Assembly: GCA_903823115.1 (NCBI GenBank)
Contig: CAIJRN010000029.1
Span: forward strand, 1-64,000
From: an uncultured cyanobacterium
GTDB taxonomy: Bacteria > Cyanobacteriota > Cyanobacteriia > PCC-6307 > Cyanobiaceae
DNA length: 64,000 nucleotides
Direction of reading: 5' to 3'
The translations under genes and the position numbers were made by a program. This document shows positions 21,042-30,849 of the stretch, piece by piece (the first letter of the stretch is position 1; each line of letters begins with the position of its first letter). The notes under the pieces are model-generated. The model was not told the DNA's origin, did no database searches, and saw nothing but the letters and a program-made list of their open reading frames with translations.

Positions 21042-22130
21042 ATGCGGATCGCTTTTCTCGATTCCTGGTTGCAGGATGCCGCCAATGGCAGTGGAACTGC
21101 TGTAGCGATCGGTGGGCTGGCCCGCAGTTTGATCGAACGGGGCCATCAGGTGGAACGTCTGGCGCCACAGGGGCGCTGGCCCCGGAATCTGCTGCTGCGC
21201 CGTCTCTGGTTCAATCTCGTCCTGCCCCGCCGCCTGGCCCGCGGCCGCTACGACCTTGTTGTTGGTTTTGATATAGACGGCGTTCGTCTTTCTGGTCGCC
21301 CCGGCCTCGCCTATGCCTGTTCGATCAAGGGGGTGCTGGCGGAGGAGGCCCGCTGTGAACGGGGCTGGCCGCGGCTGATGCTGGGGCTGCTCTCCCGCCT
21401 GGAGCGCCTCAATGCCCGCCGCGCCCCCCTGGTGCTCTCCACCAGCCGCTATTGCTGCGAGCGCATCCAGGCCCATTACGGCATTGCGGCGGAACGGCTG
21501 GCCCTGGTGCCGGAGGGCATTGATCTCAGCCTCTGGAGTCCCAGCACTGATGCGGCCGCCCTGGCCCAGATCGATGCCGCTCGCGATCCCTGCACCGTGC
21601 TCTGCGTGGCGCGCCAGTATCCCCGCAAGCGGGTCACGGACCTGCTTGCGGCCTTCCCGCTGGTGCTCTCCCAGCTGCCGCAGGCCCGGCTGGTGGTGAT
21701 CGGGGATGGTCCCGAGCACGGCGCCCTGCAGCAGCAGGTGGCCGATCTGGGCCTCGGAGCCTCGGTGCAGCTGCTCGGAGCCCTGAGCTCCGATCAGGAG
21801 GTGCGTGGCTGGTATCAGGGGGCTTCGATCTTCTGCCTGCCCTCGATCCAGGAGGGATTCGGCATCGTCTTCCTGGAGGCGATGGCCAGTGGCCTGCCGG
21901 TGGTGAGCACCACGGCCACGGCCATTCCCGAAGTGGTGCCCCATGGCGAGGCGGGGCTTCTGGTGCCGCCGCGGGATCCAGCGGCCCTGGCGGCGGCGAT
22001 CCTCAGCCTGCTGGGCGATCCGGCTTTCCAGGAGCGCTGTCGGCGGTTTGGCCGGCAGCACGCCCGTGCCTTCAGCTGGGATCAGGTGGCGGTGACGTTC
22101 CTGGCGGCGGTGGCGCGGCTTCGATCATGA
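21042..22130 (+). CDS. Glycosyltransferase family 4 (GT-B) protein
   Basis: The 362-residue product has the GT-B layout. It starts MRIAFLDSWLQDAANGSGTA, with an N-terminal Rossmann half. The C-terminal half holds the donor-binding motif EGFGIVFLEAMASGLPVV, where the two Glu of the E-x7-E signature bind the nucleotide sugar. LVPEGIDLSLWSP and VARQYPRKRVTDLLAAF fit the family's hinge and second Rossmann start. Sugar donor and acceptor cannot be told from sequence. It lies 52 bp after purF on the same strand and converges on the gyrA-like gene. I do not recall a gene at this site in the canonical picocyanobacterial order, so it appears to be an insertion. Confidence 0.9.
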   Translation: MRIAFLDSWLQDAANGSGTAVAIGGLARSLIERGHQVERLAPQGRWPRNLLLRRLWFNLVLPRRLARGRYDLVVGFDIDGVRLSGRPGLAYACSIKGVLAEEARCERGWPRLMLGLLSRLERLNARRAPLVLSTSRYCCERIQAHYGIAAERLALVPEGIDLSLWSPSTDAAALAQIDAARDPCTVLCVARQYPRKRVTDLLAAFPLVLSQLPQARLVVIGDGPEHGALQQQVADLGLGASVQLLGALSSDQEVRGWYQGASIFCLPSIQEGFGIVFLEAMASGLPVVSTTATAIPEVVPHGEAGLLVPPRDPAALAAAILSLLGDPAFQERCRRFGRQHARAFSWDQVAVTFLAAVARLRS

Positions 22131-22176
22131 GCCGGCCGGTCGCTACGGTCGCTGCCGCTGTGACGACCCGGATGGC

Positions 22177-24657
22177 TCAGCCCTGGATCAGCGGCACCAG
22201 TTGCTGGAGGATGTCGCCCTTGTGCAGGGACAGGAGCTGGCCGGTGCCGCTGCAGTCCTGAGCTTCCAGTCCATCGGAGCGCAGTCGCAGGTTGCGGTTG
22301 TCGGCGTTGGCCAGGCGCACACCCACCACGCCGCCTTGATCTTCGCGCAGGTCCACCAGACCATCGCTCCGTTCCAGGAAGCGCAGGCCGATCTGGCCGA
22401 GATCACCCCGCTCCGAGGTCCGCAGGCTGTCGACGCGCAGCCGCTTGATCTGGCCCTGGCGGCTGGCCAGCAGCACGCTGCCCTCGGGCTTCACACTGGC
22501 CGCACCCACCACCGATTCGCCGGGCAACAGGCGCATCAGCACGGGCCCCTGGGCCGTGCGACCCATCACCGGCAGGTTGTTCTCGTTCACCGCCAGTCGC
22601 AGCAGCCGGCCGGTGCTGCTGGCTACCACCAGTTCCTCGTCGTCGTGGCAGGCCACCACCCGCTGCAGTTCCACTCCTTCCTTGAGCTTGAGCACGGTGG
22701 CGGCACGGCCGGAGAGTTCCTGGAAGTCCTCCAGTGGCAGGCGCTTGAAGCGGCCATCGCTGCTGAGCAGGCCGAGGCTGGTGTGGCTGCCGTCGCCGGG
22801 CAGGGGCAGCACCTGGATCAGACGGGCATCGCTGAGGCTTTCGGGCAGGAATTTCTCCAGGCCGCCCGGTTGCTGACCGGCAAATTCCCAGCGCAGCAAG
22901 GCCACCCGTCCATCGGCGCTGAAGACGAGCAGAGCCGGCTGGGAGCTGATCGGCAGGATCAACTGGGCGGGAGCTGTCTGCTCGGCCAGCTCGGCCGGTT
23001 CATCGAGATGCAGTCGGCCCAGCATCTGCGGTGTCACGATCTTGACGGCGCCGTCGGCCTGGATCAACAGGCGGCTGTCGGGGGGCAGGGCCTCAAAGGC
23101 CTGTTGGCGCTGCAGTTCGGCGTTGGGCCGGACGGCCGCGGCCCGCTGGGCCACCAGTAGATCGCCGCCTTCCACCAGGCGGGTGCGGCGCGGGGTGTTG
23201 TAGCGCTTCTTTAGCTGCTTGAGCTCGGCCACGAGCGTGTCCAGGAGGGTGTCGCGATCGTCGAGCAGATGGCGCAAGCGGGTGCGCTCGAGTTTGAGCT
23301 CTTCGGCCTCCTTGCGCAGGCTCTCCTGTTCGAGTCCGGTGAGCCGCCGCAGCGGCATCGCCAGCACGGCATCGGCCTGGCGCTCGCTCAGATCCAGGTG
23401 CACCTGCAGGCTGGCCTTGGCGGATGCCGCATCGCTGGCGGCGGTGATCATCGCGATCACCTCGCGCAGGGCATCGAGGGCCTTGGTCAGGCCTTCCACC
23501 ACTTCCAGTCGTTCTTCGCAGCGGCGCAGCGCATGGGTGGTGCGCCGGATCATGGTCAGTTCCCGGTAGTCCAGGAATTCCTGCAGCATGCGCCGCAGGC
23601 TCAGCTGCACCGGCTGGCCATGGACCAGGGCCAGCAGAATCGCCCCAAAGTTGCTCTGCAGGGCGGTGCGGCGCTGCAGTTCCGCCAGCACGGTTTCGGC
23701 ATTGGCATCCCGGCGCACCTCAACGACGACGCGCATGCCTTCGCGATCACTTTCGTCGCGGATGTCGGCGATGCCGCCGATTTTGCCGTCGTTCACCTGT
23801 TCCGCCAGCTTTTCGATCCAGCCCGCCTTGCTGAGCTGGTAGGGGAGCTCGGTGATCACCACGGCACCGCGGCGATGCCGTCCCTTACCGGGTTGGACCT
23901 CTTCGATGTGGGCGACGCCCCGCATCGGGATGCTGCCGCGGCCGGTCAGATAGGTGTCGCGGACGCCGGCGCCGATCAGGACTTCACCGCCGGTGGGAAA
24001 ATCGGGGCCAGGCACCAGCTCCAGCAGTTTTTCCTGGCTGAGATCGGGCTTGCGGATCAGGGCAATCAGGGCATCCACCACTTCGCCCAGGTTGTGGGGC
24101 GGGATGCTGGTGGCCATGCCCACGGCGATGCCGGTGCAGCCGTTCAGCAACAGGAAGGGCAGCTGGGCCGGCAGCACCGTCGGCTCCTGTTGGGAGCCAT
24201 CGAAGTTGGAGGCGAAATCGACGGTGTCGTTGCCGATTTCAGCCAGCATCCCCTCGTGGGAGATCGGCGCCAGGCGCGTTTCGGTGTACCGCATCGCCGC
24301 CGGCGGATCGTCATCGACGGAGCCGAAATTGCCGTGGCCATCGAGCAGGGGATGGCGGCTGGCGAAGGTCTGGACCAGGCGCACCAAGGCGTCGTAGACC
24401 GCTTGGTCGCCGTGGGGGTGGTATTTGCCGAGCACATCGCCCACCACCCGGGCGCACTTGCGGTAGGGGCGGTCTGGGGTGAGCCCGAGTTCGTGCATCG
24501 CGAACAGGATGCGCCGCTGCACCGGTTTGAGGCCATCACGCACATCCGGCAGGGCCCTGCCCACGATCACGCTCATGGCGTATTCGAGGTAGGAGCGCTG
24601 CATCTCCAGGTGGAGTGCGATCGGCTCGATGCGTGCTTCTGGGCGCTCCTCGGCCAT
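22177..24657 (-). CDS. gyrA: Type IIA topoisomerase subunit A (GyrA/ParC)
   Basis: The 826-residue product has the breakage-reunion domain: [50 protein letters not shown], and the active-site Tyr in [14 protein letters not shown]. The Gly-rich [19 protein letters not shown] region and a coiled coil follow. From about residue 530 there are six-bladed pinwheel-like repeats ([47 protein letters not shown]). I could not find a QRRGGKG-type GyrA box, the element needed for strong DNA wrapping, so this may be the ParC-like paralogue. Picocyanobacterial genomes often annotate the gene at this position as gyrase/topoisomerase IV subunit A. The symbol is therefore provisional. Confidence 0.9.
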   Translation of the reverse strand: MAEERPEARIEPIALHLEMQRSYLEYAMSVIVGRALPDVRDGLKPVQRRILFAMHELGLTPDRPYRKCARVVGDVLGKYHPHGDQAVYDALVRLVQTFASRHPLLDGHGNFGSVDDDPPAAMRYTETRLAPISHEGMLAEIGNDTVDFASNFDGSQQEPTVLPAQLPFLLLNGCTGIAVGMATSIPPHNLGEVVDALIALIRKPDLSQEKLLELVPGPDFPTGGEVLIGAGVRDTYLTGRGSIPMRGVAHIEEVQPGKGRHRRGAVVITELPYQLSKAGWIEKLAEQVNDGKIGGIADIRDESDREGMRVVVEVRRDANAETVLAELQRRTALQSNFGAILLALVHGQPVQLSLRRMLQEFLDYRELTMIRRTTHALRRCEERLEVVEGLTKALDALREVIAMITAASDAASAKASLQVHLDLSERQADAVLAMPLRRLTGLEQESLRKEAEELKLERTRLRHLLDDRDTLLDTLVAELKQLKKRYNTPRRTRLVEGGDLLVAQRAAAVRPNAELQRQQAFEALPPDSRLLIQADGAVKIVTPQMLGRLHLDEPAELAEQTAPAQLILPISSQPALLVFSADGRVALLRWEFAGQQPGGLEKFLPESLSDARLIQVLPLPGDGSHTSLGLLSSDGRFKRLPLEDFQELSGRAATVLKLKEGVELQRVVACHDDEELVVASSTGRLLRLAVNENNLPVMGRTAQGPVLMRLLPGESVVGAASVKPEGSVLLASRQGQIKRLRVDSLRTSERGDLGQIGLRFLERSDGLVDLREDQGGVVGVRLANADNRNLRLRSDGLEAQDCSGTGQLLSLHKGDILQQLVPLIQG

Positions 24658-24735
24658 CCGGTGCTGGGGTCTGGGGGCTGGAGACGGGGCTCAGCCTACA
24701 GATCATGATCCGAGCCCACCAGGGAGCGGGGGGAT

Positions 24736-25635
24736 TCAGGGGCTCTCGTCGTCCTTCTCGTGGCCTGTGGCGTTGGCTGAGGCCCGTTCAACGCTGGCTT
24801 TGAGTTCCGGCAAGGCCAGCAGGCGCCCCGTGGCGGCTCGCAGCTTCACACCCCAGAGCTGTTCTTTCTGGTAGGTGTCATGGACGTAGTTGGGGTCTGC
24901 GTTGAGGGCGTTTTCCGCCAGTTGCAGGGCTTCGCTGCGGTTCTGCTGGTTGCTCTCATAGAGAGCCGTGGCCAGGGCCAGGGAGGTTTCGGCTGCCTCC
25001 GGCTTGATCTTCAGCACCTTCCGCCAGCGTTCGATCGCCTGCTTGGGGTGATCCAGTTCAAACAGCACCAGCCCCTGGTTGTTCACGGCTTCCCAGAAAT
25101 CGCTGCGCAGGCCTGAGGCCTTTTCAAAGGCGGTCAGGGCTTCGGTGGGGCGACCCAGCAGCAGATTGGCGTTGCCGAGGTCGAAGTAGGCACCGGAATT
25201 GCGGCTGTCGAGCTGCAGGCCGCGGCGCAGCAGGTCGAGAGCCTCGGCTGGCTTGCCATTGCGCAGGGCCAGCGAGCCCTCCGCAAACCAGATCCCCGCA
25301 TTGGTGGGATCGAGGCGTTTGGCCCGTTCCAGGGCCACCACCGCCTTGCTGGAGTTATTGCTGCGCAGTTGGGTCTCCGCCAGCAGCACCCAGCTGCGGG
25401 GATCGTCGGGGAGCAGCCGCACGGACAGTTCGGCCAGGCGGGCTGCGTCTTCGGCCTGGCCGAGGCGCAGCAGGCGGGCTGCCGCCTGGGCAATGCCGAG
25501 GCCGGATCCCTCCAGTTCCTTCGTCTGGGGCAGATAGACGTAGGGCACCAGAGCCAGCGCTGGCGGGATCCCGCCCCACAACAACAGACCAGCTATCGGC
25601 AGGGAGGTGAGGAACTGCCACCGGCGCTGGCCCAT
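24736..25635 (-). CDS. Exported TPR-repeat protein
   Basis: The frame is open from 25683, but ATG 25635 gives MGQRRWQFLTSLPIAGLLLW, a good signal peptide ending PALALV, and avoids most of the overlap with queG. The 299-residue product contains at least five tetratricopeptide repeats between residues about 45 and 230, for example DDPRSWVLLAETQLRSNNS, TNAGIWFAEGSLALRNGKP, NSGAYFDLGNANLLLGRPT and EAVNNQGLVLFELDHPKQ. TPRs mediate protein-protein binding; the partner is unknown. A TPR gene between the gyrA-like gene and queG is part of the conserved block. It probably shares a transcript with queG, which lies directly upstream. Confidence 0.88.
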   Translation of the reverse strand: MGQRRWQFLTSLPIAGLLLWGGIPPALALVPYVYLPQTKELEGSGLGIAQAAARLLRLGQAEDAARLAELSVRLLPDDPRSWVLLAETQLRSNNSSKAVVALERAKRLDPTNAGIWFAEGSLALRNGKPAEALDLLRRGLQLDSRNSGAYFDLGNANLLLGRPTEALTAFEKASGLRSDFWEAVNNQGLVLFELDHPKQAIERWRKVLKIKPEAAETSLALATALYESNQQNRSEALQLAENALNADPNYVHDTYQKEQLWGVKLRAATGRLLALPELKASVERASANATGHEKDDESP

Positions 25636-25660
25636 GGAATCACAAGGAATTCGACTCAGC

Positions 25661-26644
25661 CTAGGGACCGGGAAGGGTTTCACCCAGATCTGGCATCGGG
25701 CTGGCGGCGGCGATGTTGCGGCGCCACATCCAGGGCTTGATGCGCCGCAGGGCCGAGGCTCGCAGCCGTTCGTCCCACTCCTGATCGCTCCAGCCGAGTG
25801 CCTCCGGGCCCTGCAGATTCAGCAGCCAGGGGCGGGGTTGCATGTCGGGGTCCTCGGAGCTCTGCAGCGCGTCGCCATTCCAGGGACAGACCTCCTGACA
25901 GATGTCACAGCCGGCCACCCAGCCCTGCAGGTTCTCGCTCAGCTCTGCCGGCAGGCTGGGATCGCGATTTTCGATCGTGTGGAAGGCGATGCAGCGCCTG
26001 GCATCAACCACGAAGGGTTCGCGGATCGCCGTGGTCGGACAGGCGTCGATGCAGCGGCTGCAGCGGCCGCACAGGCTTTCACTGGCCTGATCTGCCGGCA
26101 GCTCCAGGCTGGTGAGCAGGTGACCGAGCAGCAGCCAGGAGCCCCGTTGGCGGTGAATCAGGTTGCCGTGTTTGCCGATCCAGCCCAGACCCGCCTCCTC
26201 GGCCCAGGCCTTGTCCAGCAGCGGCGCCGTGTCGACGCAGGCCCGCCAGCTGGTTCCCGGGACCTGGGCCTCCAGCCAGTGGCCCAGCTGGCGCAGGCGG
26301 CGCTCGATCACGCGGTGGTAATCGCGGCCCCAGCCGTAGCGCGCCACCTTGAGGCTGCCCGCCTGGGGCCACTGGCGCACGTAATACGACAGTCCCACGG
26401 CCACCAGACTGCGCACACCGGGCAGCAGCTTCTCGATCTGCCGGCGCCGCGGATCCTCCATCCAGGCCATCGAGCCGTGGTGGCCCGCCGCCAGCCAGCG
26501 TTCCAGGGCGGCGGTGCGCAGCCGCAGGCGATCACTGCCGGCCGCTGAGGCGATCCCCACCGGGTCGAAACCCAGGCGCCGGGCCTCCTGCTTGAGGGTC
26601 CTGGCCAGGTCGCTGCCGGACGGGATGATCTTGGGCTGGTTCAT
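25661..26644 (-). CDS. queG: Epoxyqueuosine reductase
   Basis: QueG is a cobalamin-dependent reductase that makes queuosine from epoxyqueuosine in tRNA (wobble position 34). The 327-residue product has the N-terminal EARRLGFDPVGIAS, the cobalamin-pocket region with RYGWGRDYHRVIERRLRQ, and two 4Fe-4S motifs, CGRCSRCIDACPTTAI and CDICQEVCPWN. The intervening CIAFHTIENRD and the WIGKHGNLIHRQRGSW segment are also typical. It is shorter than the longest members because the C-terminal HEAT repeats are absent, as is usual in cyanobacteria. It is divergent from the HpsJ-like gene at 26684, with 39 bp between the starts. Confidence 0.95.
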   Translation of the reverse strand: MNQPKIIPSGSDLARTLKQEARRLGFDPVGIASAAGSDRLRLRTAALERWLAAGHHGSMAWMEDPRRRQIEKLLPGVRSLVAVGLSYYVRQWPQAGSLKVARYGWGRDYHRVIERRLRQLGHWLEAQVPGTSWRACVDTAPLLDKAWAEEAGLGWIGKHGNLIHRQRGSWLLLGHLLTSLELPADQASESLCGRCSRCIDACPTTAIREPFVVDARRCIAFHTIENRDPSLPAELSENLQGWVAGCDICQEVCPWNGDALQSSEDPDMQPRPWLLNLQGPEALGWSDQEWDERLRASALRRIKPWMWRRNIAAASPMPDLGETLPGP

Positions 26645-26683
26645 CGCCGGTCGGTAGAGTCGGAGTCCGCTGGTTTTGATCGT

Positions 26684-27334
26684 GTGACTGCCACTTCATC
26701 TAGCCGTTTCAGCCCTCTCTTGCGCTGGATGGGTATCACCCTGGTGGCGCTGCTGCTGCTGCAGATGCTGGCGGTGCTCAATCTCTGGGACTGGAGCCAG
26801 GAGCCCTTCCGCCAGCTGGTGGTGGAACGATTGATCAACCAGTCCCCGATGGCCCTGGTGGGTCTGGTGCTGATGTATCTCTCCTCGCGCCTTGAAGACG
26901 AAGCCGAGACCCGCACGCCGGTGCTGTGGAGCGTCTGCATCATCAGTGGACTGCTGGCCGTGTTCCTGACCGCCTCCCTGCCGGTGGCCTTCGGCGGTGA
27001 CCAGATCATGCAGCAGCAGTCCGATCAACAGCTGGCGGCCAAGAAGGGCCAGTTGGAGATGGCCCGTCAGCAAAGCCAGGATCCCGCTCTGGTGCAGCAA
27101 CTGATCAAGCAGGCCGAGGCCTCCGGTCAGGTGCCCGCCAATGCCAGTGACGCCCAGAAAACCCAGTCGGCCAGGGCCTTTATTGATCGCCAGCTCGATC
27201 AGATGGAAGCCCAGTACAAGCAGGCTGAGCAGAGCAGCAAGGTGACCCTCAGCCAGCGACGCTTCGCCGGTTCCGGTGGGGCCATCGTGTTGATCATCGC
27301 CTTCACCATCCTCTGCCTCGGCAGCGTCCTCTGA
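26684..27334 (+). CDS. HpsJ-like membrane protein
   Basis: The 216-residue product (GTG start) has two N-terminal membrane spans (about residues 14-34 and 50-65) and one more at about 80-100. A Gln/Lys/Ala-rich, probably coiled-coil segment follows (about 108-185), and a final span lies at about 196-214. The pattern of first span, short W-containing loop, ERLINQSPMALVGLVLMYLS, then Asp/Glu-rich turn matches the HpsJ family, named from hormogonium polysaccharide genes of filamentous cyanobacteria. Its role in a unicellular strain is unknown. A paralogue with the same layout is at 53881. The gene is at the position of an unnamed conserved gene in the picocyanobacterial block. Confidence 0.75.
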   Translation: MTATSSSRFSPLLRWMGITLVALLLLQMLAVLNLWDWSQEPFRQLVVERLINQSPMALVGLVLMYLSSRLEDEAETRTPVLWSVCIISGLLAVFLTASLPVAFGGDQIMQQQSDQQLAAKKGQLEMARQQSQDPALVQQLIKQAEASGQVPANASDAQKTQSARAFIDRQLDQMEAQYKQAEQSSKVTLSQRRFAGSGGAIVLIIAFTILCLGSVL

Positions 27335-27418
27335 AGTCAATCCTCCGCGGCGGCTCCGGCGCTCCACCGGCTGGTTAGCGTCGGGCTGTTCGCTCCGAAC
27401 TCCCCCCCAACCACCTTG

Positions 27419-28150
27419 GTGACCTCCAGCCCCCGAACCGATCAGCCGCTGAGCGACCGACTCCAGCAGGATCTCAAGAATGATCTGATCGCCGGACTGC
27501 TGGTGGTGATTCCGCTGGCCACCACGATTTGGTTGGCCACCACGGTGAGCCGATTTGTGCTTGCCTTTCTCACCTCTATCCCGAAACAGTTCAATCCATT
27601 CAATACCCTCAATCCCCTGCTTCAGGACCTGATCAACCTTGGTGTTGGTCTCCTGGTGCCGCTGCTGGGGATTCTGTTGATCGGTCTGATGGCGCGCAAC
27701 ATCGTCGGCCGCTGGCTGCTGGAGTTCGGTGAGGGAACGCTGTTGCGCATTCCCCTCGCCGGTTCGGTCTACAAGACCCTCAAGCAACTGCTGGAAACCT
27801 TCCTCCAGGGCAGTGGCGGCAACCGCTTTCGTCGGGTGGTGTTGGTGGAGTACCCCCGTGAGGGGCTCTATGCCGTCGGTTTTGTCACCGGCACCATCGG
27901 CACTGCAGTCCAGGCTGATTTCCAGGAATCGATGTTGAGCGTGTTCATCCCCACAGCCCCCAATCCCACCACCGGTTGGTATGCGGTGGTGCCGGAGCGC
28001 CTCGTCAAGGACATCGATCTCAGCGTCGAGGATGCCTTTCGCACGATCATTTCGGCTGGCATCGTCAGCCCCGATGAGCGCGTGCCCAACACGTCCAATC
28101 GCAGCTTCTCCAGTCTGCTGGAGAAGTTGCGCGCACCCCAGCTTTCCTGA
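27419..28150 (+). CDS. DUF502 membrane protein
   Basis: DUF502 proteins are conserved membrane proteins of unknown role; plant homologues (LCV/COV type) affect vesicle trafficking. The product has about 243 residues. It has two N-terminal spans (LIAGLLVVIPLATTIWLATT and LINLGVGLLVPLLGILLIGLM), then the family segment IPLAGSVYKTLKQLLETF and VVLVEYPREGLYAVGFVTG. The late motif FIPTAPNPTTGWYAVVP is strongly diagnostic. TTG 27416 and GTG 27419 are adjacent possible starts. The stop overlaps the nusB start (TGATG), so the two are translationally coupled. Confidence 0.92.
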   Translation: MTSSPRTDQPLSDRLQQDLKNDLIAGLLVVIPLATTIWLATTVSRFVLAFLTSIPKQFNPFNTLNPLLQDLINLGVGLLVPLLGILLIGLMARNIVGRWLLEFGEGTLLRIPLAGSVYKTLKQLLETFLQGSGGNRFRRVVLVEYPREGLYAVGFVTGTIGTAVQADFQESMLSVFIPTAPNPTTGWYAVVPERLVKDIDLSVEDAFRTIISAGIVSPDERVPNTSNRSFSSLLEKLRAPQLS

Positions 28151-28794
28151 TGAAGAGCCGAACTCTTGCCCGCGAACTGGCCCTGCTGATGCTCGGCCAG
28201 GTCAACGATCGAGGCCCCGCAGCCACGGCTGCCGGAACGGCCGCCCTGAGCGATGGATCCCTCGAAGGGCTGTTGCATCAGGCTCTCACCAGCCTCAGCC
28301 AGCACGTGCGCGATGCCCTCGATCGCTCGGCAGAGGATCTGCAGCAGGCCCAGCAGGAGCTGCTGGACAGCGAGCTGCAGGAGGAGGGCCAGGCCCGGTT
28401 GCCGCGGGTGCGCCAGCATCTCCAGGAGGGCCTCAGCCATGCGGAGCAGGCGCTCAATCGCCTCTCCGCCAGCCTGGAGTTGCCGCGGTTGCTGTTGCTG
28501 GCCGATCAGGAAGAGGTGCGCAGCGGTGCCATCGCCCGGGCCCGGGCGGTGCTGCGCGATCGCGATCGGATCGATGAACGCCTGGATCGGGTGATGGAGG
28601 GCTGGCGGCTGGCCCGTCTGCCCCGCATCGATCGCGACATCCTGCGATTGGCGGCGGTGGATCTGGAAAGTTTTGCCACGCCACCGGCGGTTGCCTGCAA
28701 TGAGGCTGTCGAGCTGGCCAATCGCTACAGCGACGAGCAGGGCCGTCGCATGATCAATGGCGTCCTGCGACGCTTCACCTCGGCAACGGTGTAG
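28150..28794 (+). CDS. nusB: Transcription antitermination factor NusB
   Basis: NusB binds boxA RNA with NusE (S10) and helps rRNA transcription. The 214-residue protein is longer than the E. coli protein because of an extended, Gln/Glu/Leu-rich helical insert (about residues 45-125), usual in cyanobacterial NusB. The N-terminal SRTLARELALLMLGQVND and the C-terminal LPRIDRDILRLAAVDLES, ACNEAVELANRYSDEQGRRM and INGVLRRF are the conserved helices. ATG overlaps the DUF502 stop by one base, and ftsY begins six bases after the nusB stop. Confidence 0.95.
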   Translation: MKSRTLARELALLMLGQVNDRGPAATAAGTAALSDGSLEGLLHQALTSLSQHVRDALDRSAEDLQQAQQELLDSELQEEGQARLPRVRQHLQEGLSHAEQALNRLSASLELPRLLLLADQEEVRSGAIARARAVLRDRDRIDERLDRVMEGWRLARLPRIDRDILRLAAVDLESFATPPAVACNEAVELANRYSDEQGRRMINGVLRRFTSATV

Positions 28795-28800
28795 CCCGCG

Positions 28801-30849
28801 ATGGTGTTCGACTGGTTCAAACGCGCAGCGGTCCCTCAGAGCCCAGCCGCTGTCACGCCCCAGCTCCCTCCGGAGCCGCCGCCAGCCAGCGAGTCAGATC
28901 CGGCTCCAGCTCCTGAAGGCACCGCTCCCCCAGGGGGCTCGGAGCCTTCGCTGGAAGCTGGGGCTGGCGTTGACCAGGTTGCCGCTGAGCCCTCATCGCT
29001 CCAGGGCGCTGTCAGTGAAGTCGTCGCTGTCACCGTGGTCGCCAGCACGGACGGCACCGCAACGGCTCAGGCCCCGGCCGTCGGAGCCGTCGATCAGGAA
29101 GCCCTGGACTGGGCCCGCCAGGCCTACGCCCGCCTCAAGGCCCAGCAGGAGGCGGCCCGCTCGGCGCCAGCTGCCCAGCCGATCCCGAGCTCTCCAGCCA
29201 GCAGCCCAGCGCTCGCCGCATCCTTACCCTCGGGCCCGGCGCCGGAGCCAACGGCTGCTGCAGAAGCAGAGGCTGTTGCCCAGCCATCGGCGATTGCTGA
29301 GTCAACGGTTGACATCCAGCAGATGCCTGCTGCCGAGCAGGCGTTCCGACCAGAACCAACGCCCCCAGACACCGCCCCAGCCCAACCCTCAGCTCCCGTG
29401 GCGGAAGCAACGGTTGTGGCTGAGCCCGCGGCTGCTCCTGGCTTCGCTTCAGGAGCCGAGCTCCCAGCGATGGCTGCACCCATCCCTGGCGCCGAGCTGA
29501 GCACCGCCGCTGCTGGCAGCTCGGCGATCGATGAGGTCACGGCTGTTGCTGTGCAAATGGCTGTTGCTGTGCAAACGGCTGTTGCTGAGCAAACGGCTGT
29601 TGCTTGGCCAACATCTGTTGCCGAACCGCCAGCGCCGCAGCCGGCAGCGGTGCTGGCTGCGGATTCCCTCTCCGGTGCCCCCGCCGTTGCCCGGGGCCTG
29701 TCGCTGCTGGAGCAGGCTGCCGCCGAGCGCCAGCAACGGCTGCAGCAGCTGACGGCGGTGGCTCCGGTTTCGGAGCGTGAGTCTCTTCCGCTGGCTGCGG
29801 TGGCTCCCCCGGCTCTGGTGGAGAGCGAGCCTCAGCTGGGTGCCTTCGACGACACCTTCACCTGGTCGGCGGAGGTGCTGGCGGCCCAGGGCCGCAAGGT
29901 CGATGACATGTCGCTCGAGGAGATCGACTGGCTCGGCCGGCTGCGCCGCGGCCTGGAGAAGACCCGGCGAGGATTCGTCACCCAGCTGCTCGAGAACCTC
30001 GGCGACGATCCCCTCACCCCGGAGGTGATCGACGACCTCGAAACCACCCTGTTGCGGGCCGATGTCGGCGTGCAGGCCACCGATCAGGTGCTGGAGGCCC
30101 TGCGACGACGGCTCAATGAGGAGGTGGTGGATCCGGCGGAAGGGTTGCGTTTTCTCAAGGAGCAATTGCGCGGTCTGCTGGAAGCGCCGATTGCGGCCAG
30201 CGCCGCGCCGCTGCTGGCTCCCCAGAAGGATCGGCTCAATGTCTGGCTGCTGGTGGGGGTCAACGGCGTCGGCAAGACCACGACCCTGGGCAAACTCGCC
30301 AATCTGGCTGTGCGCAGTGGCTACAGCTGTCTGATCGCCGCCGCCGACACCTTCCGGGCTGCGGCCGTGGAGCAGGTGCGGATCTGGGGGGAGCGCAGTG
30401 GCGTCGCCGTGATCTCCAATCCCAGCGCCAATGCCGATCCGGCGGCCGTCGTCTACGACGCCATTGGGGCGGCCCGGGCCAAGGGCACCGAGCTGGTGCT
30501 GGTGGATACGGCCGGTCGCCTGCAGACCAAGCACAACCTGATGGAGGAGCTCACCAAAGTGCGCCGCATCATCGACAAGCTGGCTCCTGAGGCCGTCGTC
30601 GAGTCGCTGCTGGTGCTCGATGCCAGCCAGGGCCAGAACGGCCTGCGCCAGGCCATGGCTTTCGCCAGCGCCGCCGGCCTCACCGGTGTCGTGATCACCA
30701 AGCTGGATGGCAGTGCCCGCGGTGGCGTGGCGCTCGCCGTGGCCTCGGAGGCCAGGCTGCCGATCCGCTTCATCGGTGCCGGCGAAGGCATCCGCGATCT
30801 GCGCCCCTTCAACAGCTTCGAGTTCGTGGAGGCCTTGCTGGCGAGTTAA
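28801..30849 (+). CDS. ftsY: Signal recognition particle receptor FtsY
   Basis: FtsY is the membrane-associated GTPase that docks the SRP-ribosome complex at the translocon. The C-terminal NG domain (about residues 345-682) has LLVGVNGVGKTTTLGKLA (G1), AADTFRAAAVEQ, VLVDTAGRLQTKHNLM (G3) and VITKLDGSARGGVAL (G4), ending FNSFEFVEALL. The first 340 residues are an unusually long Ala/Pro/Glu/Gln-rich A domain that starts MVFDWFKRA and is expected to be acidic and disordered. It contains an in-frame 18-bp tandem repeat (see 29541). The total of 682 residues is long for the family (commonly 300-500). The gene follows nusB by 6 bp. Confidence 0.97.
   Translation: MVFDWFKRAAVPQSPAAVTPQLPPEPPPASESDPAPAPEGTAPPGGSEPSLEAGAGVDQVAAEPSSLQGAVSEVVAVTVVASTDGTATAQAPAVGAVDQEALDWARQAYARLKAQQEAARSAPAAQPIPSSPASSPALAASLPSGPAPEPTAAAEAEAVAQPSAIAESTVDIQQMPAAEQAFRPEPTPPDTAPAQPSAPVAEATVVAEPAAAPGFASGAELPAMAAPIPGAELSTAAAGSSAIDEVTAVAVQMAVAVQTAVAEQTAVAWPTSVAEPPAPQPAAVLAADSLSGAPAVARGLSLLEQAAAERQQRLQQLTAVAPVSERESLPLAAVAPPALVESEPQLGAFDDTFTWSAEVLAAQGRKVDDMSLEEIDWLGRLRRGLEKTRRGFVTQLLENLGDDPLTPEVIDDLETTLLRADVGVQATDQVLEALRRRLNEEVVDPAEGLRFLKEQLRGLLEAPIAASAAPLLAPQKDRLNVWLLVGVNGVGKTTTLGKLANLAVRSGYSCLIAAADTFRAAAVEQVRIWGERSGVAVISNPSANADPAAVVYDAIGAARAKGTELVLVDTAGRLQTKHNLMEELTKVRRIIDKLAPEAVVESLLVLDASQGQNGLRQAMAFASAAGLTGVVITKLDGSARGGVALAVASEARLPIRFIGAGEGIRDLRPFNSFEFVEALLAS
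29541..29612 (+). repeat. Four tandem 18-bp units inside ftsY
   Basis: Units begin at 29541, 29559, 29577 and 29595, each opening GGCTGTTGCT. They encode successive hexapeptides of the type TAVAVQ, MAVAVQ, TAVAEQ, TAVAWP in the disordered N-terminal region. Because the unit length is a multiple of three, copy number can change without a frameshift. Confidence 0.85.

Noticed and set aside
17688-21085. Long minus-strand ORFs opposite purL and purF
   Set aside because: The plus strand carries complete purL and purF motifs; the opposite frames show none and continue through both genes and the gap.
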